A stretch of DNA of 64,000 bases from Phytophthora quininea (taxonomy: Eukaryota; Oomycota; Peronosporomycetes; Peronosporales; Peronosporaceae): assembly GCA_011947345.1 (NCBI GenBank), contig JAAVTG010000561.1:310001-374000 (forward strand), in the 5' to 3' direction. Position numbers and translations under genes: made by a program. The notes under the pieces were generated by a model. That model saw nothing but the letters and a program-made list of their open reading frames with translations, was not told the origin of the DNA and did not search any database. Positions within the stretch are counted from its first letter, which is position 1. Each line of letters opens with the position of its first letter. Positions 46,806-59,099 of this stretch are shown here, one piece after another.

Positions 46806-47603
46806 TCACATCGAGTTGCGGTGTTGGAAGCCGTTACGGAACGTGAAGGCGCGCTCGAGGTGCGACGACAAGTTGAGGGTGCGGATCACCTCCTTGAGCG
46901 GCATGCGGGTCACGTCGATGTCGTTGATGGCGCACAGAATGCTTCCTTTCTTGACTAGTCCGCTGTTCTCAATCGTTCCTTTGCGACCGTCGTATTTGCG
47001 GACGAATCCGTCCACAATTGGCGCGCCCGACTCATCGCGATCCACTTGCAGCACCAGTCCGCACGGTCCGGGCGGCACTATGATAGTGATCAATGGGTTG
47101 GCTCTCTGCTTCCAGTCTTCTTCAGTGACCGACTCGTCGGACGAGCCCTCCACTTCGTCCGGGAAACTGTACGAGTTCCAGGCCTGCTGTCTCTGTTTCC
47201 TTGTCTTGGGAGAACCTTCTTCTTCGTGGTCAGACTCTGCACTGCTCTCTGTAGTGGTGAGACTGCCCAGTGCCAATCTGGAGCTCAGCAGGTTGAATTT
47301 ACTGCGCGGACTGAGCGGCGGCTCCTGCAATTTGGCTCGGAAAGCGTCAGCGTAGGCCTGTGCGCTGCCGTCTGCGTCTCCTGCGTCCTCGTGGGCGTCG
47401 TCCGACAGCGCATATGTCTCTCCGCGACTGAGTAGCAGCGAACTGTGTTCCGGATGCTGCAAATGTTGGTATTTAGGCGGGAAGGCGCCATATTTCCCCA
47501 CAGCCGCGGCCACGCGACCCGTCTTGAGACTGCCTAGACGGTCGTAGCCCAGCGCGTTGAGCCCCTGGTCCTCCGGCCCGCCGCACGAGCACACCGCGCC
47601 CAT
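46806..47603 (-). CDS. PDZ-domain protein with N-terminal lipidation motif
   Basis: ATG at 47603 starts MGAVCSCGG: Gly2 is a good N-myristoylation site and Cys5/Cys7 are typical palmitoylation sites, so membrane anchoring is likely. A 160-residue Ser/Glu-rich linker follows. The C-terminal 85 residues are a PDZ domain: 'GPCGLVLQVDRDE' for the carboxylate-binding loop region, 'APIVDGFVRKYDGRKG', 'GLVKKGSILCAINDIDVT', 'PLKEVIRTLN' helix and 'ERAFTFR' strand. PDZ domains bind C-terminal peptides and scaffold membrane complexes. 265 residues, intact, intronless. The frame is open upstream of the ATG, but the lipidation motif fixes this start. Confidence 0.85.
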   Translation of the reverse strand: MGAVCSCGGPEDQGLNALGYDRLGSLKTGRVAAAVGKYGAFPPKYQHLQHPEHSSLLLSRGETYALSDDAHEDAGDADGSAQAYADAFRAKLQEPPLSPRSKFNLLSSRLALGSLTTTESSAESDHEEEGSPKTRKQRQQAWNSYSFPDEVEGSSDESVTEEDWKQRANPLITIIVPPGPCGLVLQVDRDESGAPIVDGFVRKYDGRKGTIENSGLVKKGSILCAINDIDVTRMPLKEVIRTLNLSSHLERAFTFRNGFQHRNSM

Positions 47604-47890
47604 GAGATCTGTGTGGCTGCTCAAGAAACTGGGAAATGGCAAACTGACAAATAAAAATCAGTCATTGGTCCGTATTGCGACATAGAAAAGCCATGTCAAA
47701 ACCGTCGATTCCTCTTCGTGGCTTCAAGTCTCTTGCTGAATTCCGGCAACCATGGCAGCAACGAAGTGATCTTCCTTGGCTGTGAATTTTAGTTTAGATA
47801 CTCTACTCTGCTGCCACCTGCTGATACATTTTCAGCTGGACGAGAGCGCCACCCATGTGACTGGGGAATTTTCAGACACCCTTCGCCTGC

Positions 47891-49778
47891 CTATCGCACT
47901 GGAAACGCGTGGGCCTCGGTGTTGAAGACAATGCGGTCCAGAGACAGCACGTCGTCGTCCGAGAAGAGCAGGAACAAGTACTTGAGCGTCTCGGCGATGA
48001 AGAAACTCTCCATCCTCCCGTCGTGGGTCGTCACTTTTGGGCCGTACCAGACATTGGCGGTGCTGCGATAGCCTCCAGCAGAGACCTGAGAAATAGTCAA
48101 GAACTCAATCTGTGGACAAGAGTACAAGATCAATTCTGTACCTTGCTGTGCAGTTCGAACGCGGCCATGATGCTGCGGCCGTATTCGCGGTAGACTTGGT
48201 CTTTGGTAACCCGGTACAGAATGAAGAGGCTTTCGACGGTCTCGGGTCGCAGGCCGTTGTAGTCGTTGGACGGCAGCACGAACAGCTCCGAGAAGCTCTT
48301 TTGGCATTGTTCGAGGCGCTCTCTGTGATGAAATGCGTGATTTCTGGAGCGAGATGCGTAGCTGATTGCAAGTACATCTACATGGAAGAAGAAGGTTATT
48401 TGTCTTGCTGACCGGACGGATGGAACGTACCTGGACGCAGGTTTCCGTGAGTTCTTTGGCGAGATCCAAATGCCAAGAAGGCATGCCGTGATGATATCCG
48501 AGTGCCAGCATTCCAGGTACGAAGCAGGTCAAGTGCTCCATGGCAGGCTCGAGATGTCCAAAGATGGATTTCCCGACGAATGCGTAGTTTCCTGGGTACG
48601 AATACCCGACTAACTTATCTCGCATGCCTTGCACCGCAGTCACGTACATTTCTCGCATCTCGTCGTCTTCCTTGCCACCGAGGAGCCATTGCTTCAGAAG
48701 ATACTCGTAGTAGCTATCACCTAAAGCTCCCATCGAAGTGGCAGCCTCGGCGAAACCTCTTCAACAACCAACAGTTAGCTGCCGCAGAAAGCATGCGAGA
48801 ATCACGTACTCCAGTCGACTCCAGTCCAGCGATACGGGGATCAAGCCATCGGGATATCGAGTGTTGACGAGCTCCATCATCTACCAAACACAGGTGAGTT
48901 CGTGTCAATACAATATCTAAACTTTTGCGCACTTACGATGCTGTTCACGTGGTTAACAGGCAGGAGAAACGAGTCGTCTTTCGTGGTGTGAGCGAGGTAG
49001 GCAAACTCCAGTTGGAATGTGCCTGCCTCTGCCAAAAGCGGTTCGTCATAGCTGAGCATTCCCTTCAAAGAGAACTGAGACCGAACATCAATTGCTTACG
49101 GCCGGATCAACTAAGTTTCGAGGGAATTCCTACCTTCAGCTCCGTGCTCCGACAAGGCACGTAGTTCCCGCACGTGAAAGCTGTCTGAAGTGCTTTCCCG
49201 AGCTTCATCGCAAGGTCGAGGAAGTGCTGCTCCCCAGAGAGGTAGAACGCAGACAACAACCCACCCAGCGACCGGATCGTCACTTCAAAGAAGCTCACAG
49301 TGCCTTGTTGAAACATCGTGGCGCCCAAATTCTTCTTGACCCAAGCACTAGCTTCGTCGAACTCGTCGTGCAGCCCCATGATGAACAGCGTATCCAGGGA
49401 ATCCACGGTCGTGAGTGCCATTTCGTGGCGATACACCGTGCCTCCTCGCAAGCCCAACACGTCCAGATAATCTTTCCACTGGGCAAACTTGCGATATCCG
49501 CGCCACGCGTGGCGAGTCATCTCCACCACTTGTTGCTGGTCGTCGTTGAAATTCTCCGACTGTTGCTTGAAGAGATCGCGGAGACTAGAAGTTGCAGGAC
49601 GATATCTCTCGAACCGCAGGAATTGGCGTTCAGCCACCGGCAAATTCAAATGGGCAAAGGTTAGCACGAAGACACTCAACGTCGCCAATGCTGCCAGCGT
49701 CGTCCACAGTAATTTCTGCAAGGACAAAGCTTTTGGGCGGCCGACCGCGTCATACTTGACGAAGTACTGCGGGTGCAT
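47891..49778 (-). CDS. Mannosyl-oligosaccharide alpha-1,2-mannosidase, GH47 (one frame break)
   Basis: Type II membrane glycosidase of ER or Golgi trimming alpha-1,2-mannose from N-glycans. A membrane helix (residues 24-45, 'LLWTTLAALATLSVFVLTF') precedes the (alpha/alpha)7 barrel with 'TRHAWRGYRKFAQWKDYLD', 'ALTTVDSLDTLFIMGL', 'SFFEVTIRSLGGLLSAFYLS', 'LLAEAGTFQLEFAYLA', 'YPDGLIPV', 'GALGDSYYEYLLKQWLLGG', 'LTCFVPGMLALG', 'LRPETVESLFILYRVTKD', 'ESFFIAETLKYLFLLFSD' and 'VFNTEAHAF' (the calcium-binding Thr). Exons: 49778-49134, 49062-48937, 48880-48810, 48758-48431, 48377-48142, 48085-47891; introns 51-71 nt. One missing base near 48321-48328 breaks exon 5. 533 residues after allowing for it. 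Confidence 0.93.
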
Positions 49779-50277
49779 GTTCGTGCCCCTTTAAGCAGTC
49801 GGTTTATTTTCCGCGTGCAGTGAGCGGAGCGATCGGAAAAGTGGTTCGTGGTGAAAAAGAAATAAAAGCAATATGTATAGCCAGGCTTTGGTGATTTGCA
49901 GCCAAATAGTTTTCGGATGAAAAAAATACAACGCATGCTGTTGACCGAATCCATTGAGCATCTGAACATCGAGAAGCTCAAGCTAGCACCGTCAATGCTT
50001 GATCACTGGTAAGGACATGGTGCAGCTGAATGATGGCAAAGACAACCAGTTCGAGGTCATCTACGATCATTTCCCTGTGCTACAATCACCACAATCCTCA
50101 AGCGCATGATGGGGAGAGAGATCAGTTTGTTTGGCGACTGTTTCCCAGCGTTCATCACAAACCCTTTGAGTACAACTAGTTTCTGCTAGGACCAAGCTTT
50201 GAGTCCACTGCCACATCCGAGAGCACATCCGTGCCCCTTCAAGATTTGGATCCAATTTTGTTTTTATTTTGTCGAGC
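49779..50277. promoter_or_regulatory. Divergent intergenic region, GH47 / lipid-transfer protein
   Basis: These 499 nt separate two divergent start codons. Short open frames on both strands show nothing recognisable. It presumably contains both promoters. Confidence 0.35.
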
Positions 50278-53200
50278 ATGGAGGCGGTCATGAGTTGGCA
50301 CCGCAAGTGGGTGGTGCTTCTTGCCGCTCTCGGATGGTTGTTCCTGTACCGGTACCGAGTAATGGGCTGGTTGCTGTCGAAAGCTATCACCTTCCAAATG
50401 TCCAAGTCTCGTGATGATCAACTCACCGTGCAAGTGGAACGAGTTTCGCTCCAGCCGTTGAAATTCCTTAACGTAGAGATCAATTGTTCCGGGCCGACCA
50501 GTTGGAGAGTCGTGTTGACAAGTGTCAAGGTGGAAAATCACGTGAAGGAATTTTTGAGTCCTTTGGCCTTGTCAAGATTTGCGTCCTGGTAATCGACGAA
50601 ATCGCTGGAGATGTCGCTCAAGTGGACGAGCAAACACTCCAGGAACTTTTACTGCCAAAGCGAGCAAGGCAAAATGCTACTACATCTACTAAAGGTACGA
50701 ACTATGGATCACTTGATGTTGTATAGAGCTAACACTTCTTTGTCCCTCAGCAAAAATGAATCCGATTTGCTTCGCTCGCTTTGTCGATCTGCGGGTGGAG
50801 AAGATTCGGCTCCGAGTGAATTGCTTGGAAGTTGTGGCTGAGTTAAAGGTCAAGAGGCTGTTCATCGGAGTCAAGGATGTCTTGGTGCAGAGAAAAATGT
50901 TCCAACTACAAGTGCAAGTAAGTTCCGTGATGCTGCAGAGTTTTTCCCAGTCTCAGCGGCATTCACAAGTCTGGAACGACTTAGTTAAAGGACATGAAGA
51001 ACTAGAAAGCAGAAATGGTTTTCTGCTGGCTATCCCAGACACCGAGGTGCTGTTCGATTTGAACTTAATGAACCAGCGCTTTCTGGGGTGCCAAGTGCTT
51101 GGGTCCAAAGAGAAGTCGACAGACGTTTTCGTGGCGAGCGCTTTTATTGAACGTGTACTTACTGTGAGGAATACAATCATCCTGAAGAGCTCAGCTGGAT
51201 CCACTGATATTTATACAGATCAGGACGCGGGCAGATCCCAAGCTGTGGCAATAACGCCAACTGCCATCGAGATTACTGGGTTTCAGATACGTGTTGCTGT
51301 TGTTGTTGAGGTGGACAGTATTGGCTCCGTTCCGATCCAATTTTGCGCGAGTATTGACAAATATGCACATACAAAGCCTTTGGCCGAGCCCGCAGCGTCA
51401 AGTGATGAAGTTGCAATTATTAGTGATGCTGGAGAGGCGAGAACAAACATTGAGGCTACATTCCAAAATGTATCTGTCGACATCCTCGGCGACTCTGAAA
51501 CGAAACTACTGGCGGTCACTTCTTGCGGAGTAGATGCCAGTCAAACTACGAGTGATAGTGGAATTGCCCATTGCTCAGTAGGCTCTGTTGACTGCTTCCT
51601 AAATCATAGGTCGGAAACGATATGTCTTTCGCTGATGGAAGCGCAGAAACGGATGGAAGCGCTCCATGCCGAAGTAAAAGCCATGTTACATCCAAAGACA
51701 GACTCAAACGTGCCCTCGAGGAAACGAATTATCTGGGATACTGAAGTTGCGCTGGCTTCGTGGACGATAGCTTTTGAGGCGAACTCGAATGCGAATGGGA
51801 AAGATGAACTCACCGCGTATGGAACCGAGACTTCAATCCAATCCCCTCTGTTCCCTACGATAGGCGACGACGGTTCATCTGTAGCCCAACGCTCCGTTAT
51901 GGTCGAACAAATTCGAGTTGAAGTGACTCTTTATGGACAACGATCCCACGTAGCATCGTTTGGTGGTGCGGTCGTGACTACGACAATTACTCTGGACTCT
52001 GCTCAGAGTTCCAAGCTCAACAGCGGGTCTTTTATTTTCGACTATATTTCTGTGAATGAATTACTTTCAGAAAGCAACGCTGACTTTACACAGTTCCCGG
52101 CAGTATACCTGGACGAAGTCAAAATCAAGCGCGAACAGAAGACAACGAGTGAGTTCATCAATGTTGACTTGGACGTGCATATCGATCAGGCAAAAGTTAA
52201 ATGGGGATATCAGCAGCACAAGGCGTTTCTTCTGGAGTGGGTTACTATCAAAGACATCATTGATCAGCTAGACTGCATGCTTTCGGGGTCATCTTCGCGG
52301 AAAAAAGTTAGCACTAACTGAAATCCAACAATCTGGTTCAAGTAGCCAAGATCCGCTGAAGAATGAGACCATAAATGTCTACTCGAAGCAAACGGTGGTT
52401 GACGTCGCAGACATCCCTGGTGTCACTACGTTAGCGGCTTTCTGTTTGGAGGATGCCAAGGCTAGCCATCGAGTGACGCAGCTTTCGATCATCAGTGGAT
52501 TCAACTGTGTGACTGCCCATCTGTCCTGGGGAGACGAAACATCTACAATTGAAATGGCTGATGCCTCTTTCCAGAATCGAAAGAGTCTGGGCAGGCAGCG
52601 ATATCTCGCTAAGGTTCCAGCGCAAAGCAATATCCGATTTAGTCGACTGAAAATGCACCTGCGACCGCAGAGTCGGATGTTGTTGCTGTTCCTGCGGCTC
52701 GACCAACTTGTCAACAGCCCACAAGAAAAGAGGGGGACGAAAAACGCGTTTCAGCTCAGGGGATCTCTTTCGCTTGTGGAATTTTCGCCATTGATCTGGA
52801 AGGAGATGAACAAAAGGCAAGCATTATGTTTACGACGCTTGGCGTCAAAATGACCCGATCGAATCTTCGTGACATCACGGAGACACTAGTTCGGATCGCA
52901 AGCTGCTTGGGAAAACAAGGAATTGTTGGACGGTCTTTTGTCGACGTAGCCCACCAAGTCGTGGTAATGGAAGGAACGGCATCGGCCAGTACCATCACAG
53001 CGGCGATACCAGCAAAAACGATTGTTGAATTGCAAGACACACAGATTCACTTTTCTCTGACAGACGTGGGATGGTGCCCGCTGTTGTCTTCGGATCGGCA
53101 GGAAAACGGCCTTAAATTTATTCCACGTTCCATGGGCTTTGATGTGAGCATGTTAACAGCAAAGATCAAGCTGGCGATGGAAAGGAAACTTATTGAATCT

Positions 53201-56200
53201 CTTCTGGCCACGTTGCCTATTTTTCAGCAGGGCTTCGATACAAGAGAAGATGTTGTCGACGAGCTTGATAAACCGCAATTCCGCCAGCGATATGCGGGAA
53301 ACTTCGATGTCGCCTTTCAAGAATCCGATCTCGTCTATCCGTATGGGAGTGATATTGGTCGAGAACGAATTGGAAACAAGATCATGCGGGTTTTGGTAGG
53401 TGATGTGGCGCTCAAGCTTCGTCAATTTCGAGTGCTGGAGCTTCGATGTTCGCCGCTGAGAATTATACTCGAAGATGCGGTGTCCACCGAAAACGATGGC
53501 TTTGACCAAGCTGACGATTCATTACAGCTACTGTTTATTCCAGAAGCGAAGCTGCACTGCTTTATCAATTGGAAGACTGCTGTTGAGGCAGATCAACAAG
53601 AGTACTCGTTGTCATTGGATATATCACTCGGAAATACCGCACCAATAGATCATCCAGCTCAAGTCCCTCTTGCTGACGAAGCGCTTGTGGCTCTGAACTG
53701 GGATTGTGTGTATCCATGGCTTATCTACATCGCAACGGATGACGACGAAAACGTTGATCGTTCTACAACGACTACCTCTACAGAAAGAAATGTTGACAAA
53801 GGGATACAATGTGTTGGTGTGCAATGGGATTTATGTATTACCTTAATCCAGATGGCGTGGTGGGATATGGCAACCCAGGACACTGGGATGTTGGTCGTCG
53901 CAAAGGACTTTCTCTCGCATGGCATTCTGAAGATTGATGACTCGACTGTGGACTCACAAGAAGATATTCGTCCAAGCTGGATGATCTGGGAGACTTCCAT
54001 TTATCTGCATTCTTTCCGAGGCTACTTACTCCGAATGGACGAAGAATTTAAGCTAGACGATTCACCACCGGCTTTAGGTGCACTTCCGTTTGTTTCGGAG
54101 ATGCACAGTAACTTCTCTTTGGAAATGTTGGGCACCAGCTATCGGAACACATATACCCCTGCTGATAGCGAGGATTGGGAAGCTCTGGATGATAAAGTCA
54201 TGGTCTTGTTCGGACCGTCCAACTCGACGCTTTTTGAGAAAATGCACGACGAGTTTGCGCCAATTGACCACGAATTCAGTATCGATACTCCTCCGAAAGT
54301 CACGACAGCACCGGAAACCACGCAACGTCTCCCTCTTCCTCTGTTGCATGTTCCAGTATCGATCCGTTCATCTGCATCGATTTCTCCACCGCGGTCACCA
54401 CGTGCTGCAAAGAATGGGGCTCAGAGTATACGAAATAAACTATCGCGACTCAAGCGTCGATCTGCCTCGATGGACAATTTGTTCTTGAAAGACGGCTCGT
54501 GTCCAATTCAGGTCGACTCCATGAGGCTTTTGTGGACGATCCAGACTCGTGATAGTATCTTCTACATGGTGTCCACTACTCTCGATAGTGTGCGGCTGAT
54601 TGTCGAAGCGAAACAAAGGACGAATTGTCCGGATGGACAGCCCGATACTCGGTCGCTTTCTCCACAGAGAAAAAGAAACAGTTTCCAATCCGCATCCCTC
54701 GCTACTACAAGCCCAACTGCTGAAGAGAGTGAGCAAAGCACTACGATTTATCGAGGATTCAATCGTCGCGGCAGTACCCGTGACACGTTGTTAGACTTGC
54801 TCCATCAAGGCAAACTCGGGATGGCCCAGGACCCTGAATGCACCACTTCTAATGGTGGCCACACGTGCGATCAAGGGCCACAGGCTGACACCACTGAATA
54901 CGATGTCTCAAAGACTATCGCTGTGAAGACATACACGCTCGACGTCCATGATGCGCAAATTAATATACGAGAAGAAGGCACACGAAGTAATATGTTGTTG
55001 GCGTCGAAACATATCCATTTTGAGATTGGATCCGATGCAAGTGACAACAACACCATCGCGAATTTGACTTTCGACAACGTTACCGCTCATGTGGCGCCCA
55101 TCGACGTCGACATCTCTGCGGGTGTTTTATGGTATTCCCACTCCGGCGCTGGTTCCCCGTCTTCTTCAGGCTCAGCACTATTAAAACAAATTATGGAGGA
55201 GTGCAGTCTTACATCGACATATACGCACAATCTCGTCACCGAAGCCACTAGCACAGAGGTGGATTTGTCATTTCTGCAGCTGTCGACAGACCGCCACCAG
55301 TTCTACCAACTTTTGAATGTCATTCGACACGTACTGCTTGCTCCGCCAAACCTGGCGAAGCGACCAAAGCAAACATATACACCGAAAACTAACCCTGTCA
55401 ATCCGCCAGAGTCACCACAACCCGCTGAGAGTGGAGAAATTATGATCTTTGTGCCTCCTTCTCCTACCTCAACTGCGATCTCAACGTCCGCGAAGAAACT
55501 CCACGTTCTGCTTGAAGAGGAACTTCGAAACCGAGAGATCCGAACGCGGGGAACGTCGTCCAGATTAAATGCAGCTCTGAGCACACTAAAAGCCATTTCA
55601 TTTAAAGTTGTCGGGATGCAGTGGCGGCTGCGACTGAGTCCTGAAATTGCCGGCGCGGATCACGAGTTTATGGAGATGCGAATCCAAGGCTTCACTGGCT
55701 GTCACACATATCACACAAACCACTGCACCAAGCTGACGCTGAATCTTCAGTGGCTAGAGGTGAATAATCTTCATCCGGGACCATCGACTGCGCCTTTCGA
55801 GGACCCCATGGCTGTGCTAAAAGCGAAATTGCTCGTCGACAAACGGTTTGAAAGTGCTTCAAAACTCGGAGTCGGGAATCAGAAAGGAATGCTGGTACTC
55901 CGAGCGGAAAGTGGGCCAATCGTTCGCGTACTCGGTCAGAAATTGCGCGTCCTGGAAGTGTTGGAGGTCAGCATGTTCCCAGAGGTGTCCAACATGATTG
56001 TGATCCAGCTAGCCGCCGACTTTTACGAGCTGATTTACAAGTTTCTCTTCGAGAACACGTCCCCTGACTCTGGAAGCAGTCATAACATGAATTCTGAGCA
56101 TGTCCTCTTCGGACGGAAAGGATCCACCAGTCCAGCCCCACCATTCGCTGGAAACGCCGGTAGTGTTTCTAATTCAAAAGGTTCCAGCTCTCCTTACTTG

Positions 56201-56752
56201 AAAACGCGGCCATCGACGACGGCAACGCTGCCGCAATCTACCTTGCGCCCCCTTCACAAAACCCACTCGATCGGATCTGGGAACAGCCTATCGGAGTCCA
56301 GTTTCTCACTTTCTGCTAGTGGGCCAAACTCTCCTACGGCTTCCAGCACGGAAGAGTTGTCTTTCCATGAAGATAATGACTCTACGGCTGATAACTGCGA
56401 GTTGTTCTACGTCAAGTATGTCCGCGTCGGGAACGTTCGTCTTCGGATCAATTGCAACGGTTTCTTTGTCAGCCTGAGCCATTTCGATCTGGAGTTGCCA
56501 CCGTATATTTGTCAAAGTAAGCTCTGTACGACCAAGAAGTTACTGCAAAAGTTTGAATCCCACCTAAAATGGTATGTGACGAAGGAAAGCGCGTCGTCGG
56601 GGCTATCGCAATTCAAAAACAAACTCTTGAAGTGGACGCCGTCGTCTTCATCTGCTAGTGACAAGAAAGACAAGAACAAGAAACAGGAGGAAGATACCGC
56701 TGCAGCTAACGCCCAAGTATTGTTCGGTCCGTACTCAGGAACGTCGACATAA
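50278..56752 (+). CDS. Bridge-like lipid-transfer protein, probably Hobbit/SABRE/FMP27 (BLTP2) family (three frame breaks)
   Basis: A 2,139-residue protein with an N-terminal membrane helix ('WVVLLAALGWLFLYRY') followed by beta-rich repeats, the plan of tube-forming lipid-transfer proteins at ER contact sites. The end matches the BLTP2 C-terminal signature best: 'ELFYVKYVRVGNVRLRINC', 'FDLELPPYICQSKL', 'TTKKLLQKFESHLKWYV'. Internal blocks such as 'VQWDLCITLIQMAWWDM' and 'HSFRGYLLRMDEEF' fit less clearly, so BLTP1/Csf1-like is the alternative. ATG 50278; intron 50695-50750 (56 nt, GTACGA...CAG). Breaks: T5 at 50551-50555 (one missing), A6 at 52301-52306 (one extra), GG near 52778 (one missing). 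With these the total is 2,140 codons. A Ser-rich linker lies at 56080-56350. Confidence 0.7.
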
Positions 56753-56834
56753 AGTTGAATCCCAAGAAATTTGCTCGAGAGGGAAAGCAATTGTGCTGCC
56801 ACCATCCGATCTGATGTACATTTTCACATCGAAG

Positions 56835-58784
56835 TTACAAAATGCATTTGATGCACTGCTTGATGCGCTGAAAGGATTCCAAAACGCCTGTGTCGCGGGG
56901 CTAGTCAACAGATACGATATTAGTTCACCATGACTAAGCTCGGTTAACGAAATATAAAACAAGCACCTCGTTAAAGCCGCCGTCCTTGCGCTTCTGCATC
57001 ACCTCAATGAACTCTTTCGGGGACAAATGTCCGTCACCTGTTGCATATCATGTTATTGAATGTACTTTGAGAGGTACGTGTGTACATTACTATACCATCC
57101 AAATCAAACAGAGCGAAGAGGATGTCGACCTGCAGAGGAGTGATCGACTTGGTGTCTTTGCTCCCATGCAACGCAGCTTTTGTAGCTCGTTGAAATTGTT
57201 CTAAGATGCAAAACTAGTTTTAGAAGAGAAATTCAGGTATTAAGCAGGCTTACCTTTGTTGGGGCCATGGTCTTGCATGATGAGGTCGATCGCCACCTTC
57301 AGCTCGTCGATGTGCTCCAGGAAGACATTAAAGTCCAAGAACTCTTGTTCTGTGATGTGGCCCTGCAGGATAGAGCCAAAGTAATTCGAAGCCATTCTTC
57401 AGTATCAGTACCGCAAACGCTCGCAGGTATTTATTTTTTACCTTCAGGCTCCGCAGCTTATCAACGCGGTCGACCCATTCGTCGATTTTAATCTGTACCG
57501 ATACAAGCGAATCAGCTTCATAACTACATTAATCAAGTATCAGCAAACAAACTTGGTCAACGTGGGACACCAGAAACATTCCGAACTCGCGTGGAGATAA
57601 AGTCTTATCCCCGTCGACATCATACTGCTCGAAGTAAAGTTAGATCGGTTAAGGAAAACACCATACATCTTGGTCAAGGTGCACAAATAACACAGCAAAA
57701 TATAGTAGAAAGGATATCTGAATGCGCAGGATCTCGTTCTTCAGGTCCCGGCGGAACGCACAGAAGTCCTCATATGAAAGGGTCTCCGTGGCCAGTTCGC
57801 CGAACAAGTGCTTGAAGATAGGCACGTCGTCATCGTGAAGAGAACGGTCTTGACGGCCCGCAGGTGTGCGCAGCCGCATGAGTTCCATGATCTAATCGCC
57901 AATAATCTGTTAGATCATCTATAACTCGTCGCAATTCTGTAACATACAGTACCTGCTTGAACTCTTTGTGATCCAGCCTGTCGTTTCCATCCGTGTCGAA
58001 CATTTTAAACGCCAACTCGAATTGACGCTCCGGGACTGAAAACAATTGTCATCAATATCTCCAACATCTTCTACAAAAATAGTGACTCACTTGCTAGAAG
58101 CGTGTTGAAGAGCATGTACTCTGGATACGAGATCAGTCCGTCGCCATCTGCATCCACCATGTCGAAAAACGTTTTGGGTCTTTTAGGACCTCCGTGCAGC
58201 ACCACGAACTGGTCGAACTCGGCGTTCGAAATCTGCAGCTCCCGCAGTGTCTTCACGTGAGTCTGCAACAAAACACCAACGTGCCCATTAAAACCCGACT
58301 ATCTCTCTCTTCTAACACCAAATTCTTCACCTCAAAGTCGACATGATGTTCCTGTTTGAACTTCAACAATTCTTCAACATCTTTTTCGTCACGTCCGACG
58401 TCTCTAACATCAACTTCTGCACTCTTTTCAGGTATTCCTGCGCCACTTGCTGTGAGTTCTTATCGCCACTTGCTTTGGCATTGAACTTTGGGTTCTTGCT
58501 GGCCAGTGGGGCGCCGTGGCGGTAGGTGAAAGGCGTCACAGCTCTCGCCAAGTCGTCACGCGTCATGAAGAACTGACGGTCGATCTCCACACTGGAAAAG
58601 TACTCGAACACGCGCTCGGGGAGCTGAAGCGGCGCAGGCGGTTCTCGTAGTTGCCCACGGTGCGCTCAGTGAAGGTGGGCTTGTCGGAGGACTCCAGGCG
58701 GGTATAGGGACGCAGTACGGACGCGGAGAGAGCGCCACCGACGGCCAGCGCCACGGGGCGAGCACGCAGGAAGCGCGTCGTCAT
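56835..58784 (-). CDS. MICU-family mitochondrial calcium uptake regulator (two frame breaks; probable AT-AC intron)
   Basis: Calcium-sensing gatekeeper of the mitochondrial calcium uniporter. N-terminal targeting-like leader MTTRFLRARPVALAVGG, then the family motif 'TVGNYENRLRRFSSP', 'YFSSVEIDRQFFMTRDD', 'LLAIPERQFELAFKMFD', and C-terminal 'PRDTGVLESFQRIKQC'. Four canonical EF loops are present: DADGDGLISYPE, DTDGNDRLDHKE, DVDGDKTLSPRE and DLDGDGHLSPKE. Ten exons: 58784-58331, 58262-58091, 58035-57953, 57891-57718, 57633-57553, 57492-57442, 57362-57254, 57200-57096, 57037-56967, 56900-56835. All introns are GT-AG except the fourth (57717-57634). One base is missing in C4 at about 58618-58621 and in A5 at 58382-58386 (plus-strand T5). 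455 residues. Confidence 0.9.
57634..57717 (-). other. Probable U12-type AT-AC intron in the MICU gene
   Basis: On the minus strand the exon ends CAG and the intron starts ATATCCTTTC, matching the U12 5' splice consensus ATATCCTTT. Near its end is TTCCTTAAC (57656-57648), matching the U12 branch consensus, followed about 15 nt later by AC at 57635-57634 and exon 'TTCGAG'. No GT donor keeps the frame. Splicing to AG at 57626-57625 would remove three further codons and also stay in frame. Confidence 0.85.
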
Positions 58785-59099
58785 GACGGTCGAGATGAAT
58801 TGAAAATGGGTAAAACGTACTCAAAAAGACAAATAAGTTGAGGTGCAAAGACAGTGCTGGATTTTCAACACGATAGTTGAATTGAATCGACTGCAACTAG
58901 TGTTCGACGCGTGCTTTGGCTTTGAGTGCTTCCTGTGTTGTCAAATTCGGCGTATCAACTGCTGAAAGGAGGAGCTTCTGCATCGTCTTGATGTGAGTTG
59001 GAGGCTAATGCGAGTCCCATCTCTTAGTTAATCTTGTGTTCACTCTTGCCAACTCTATGCTGACTGGACAAGAGTTTCCCAAGTCGTGTGCTAGCTCTA
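58785..59099. other. Intergenic between MICU gene and mariner element
   Basis: This 315-nt stretch contains the MICU promoter, since the MICU start codon is at 58784, and ends at the TA that flanks the transposon. No gene seen. Confidence 0.4.
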
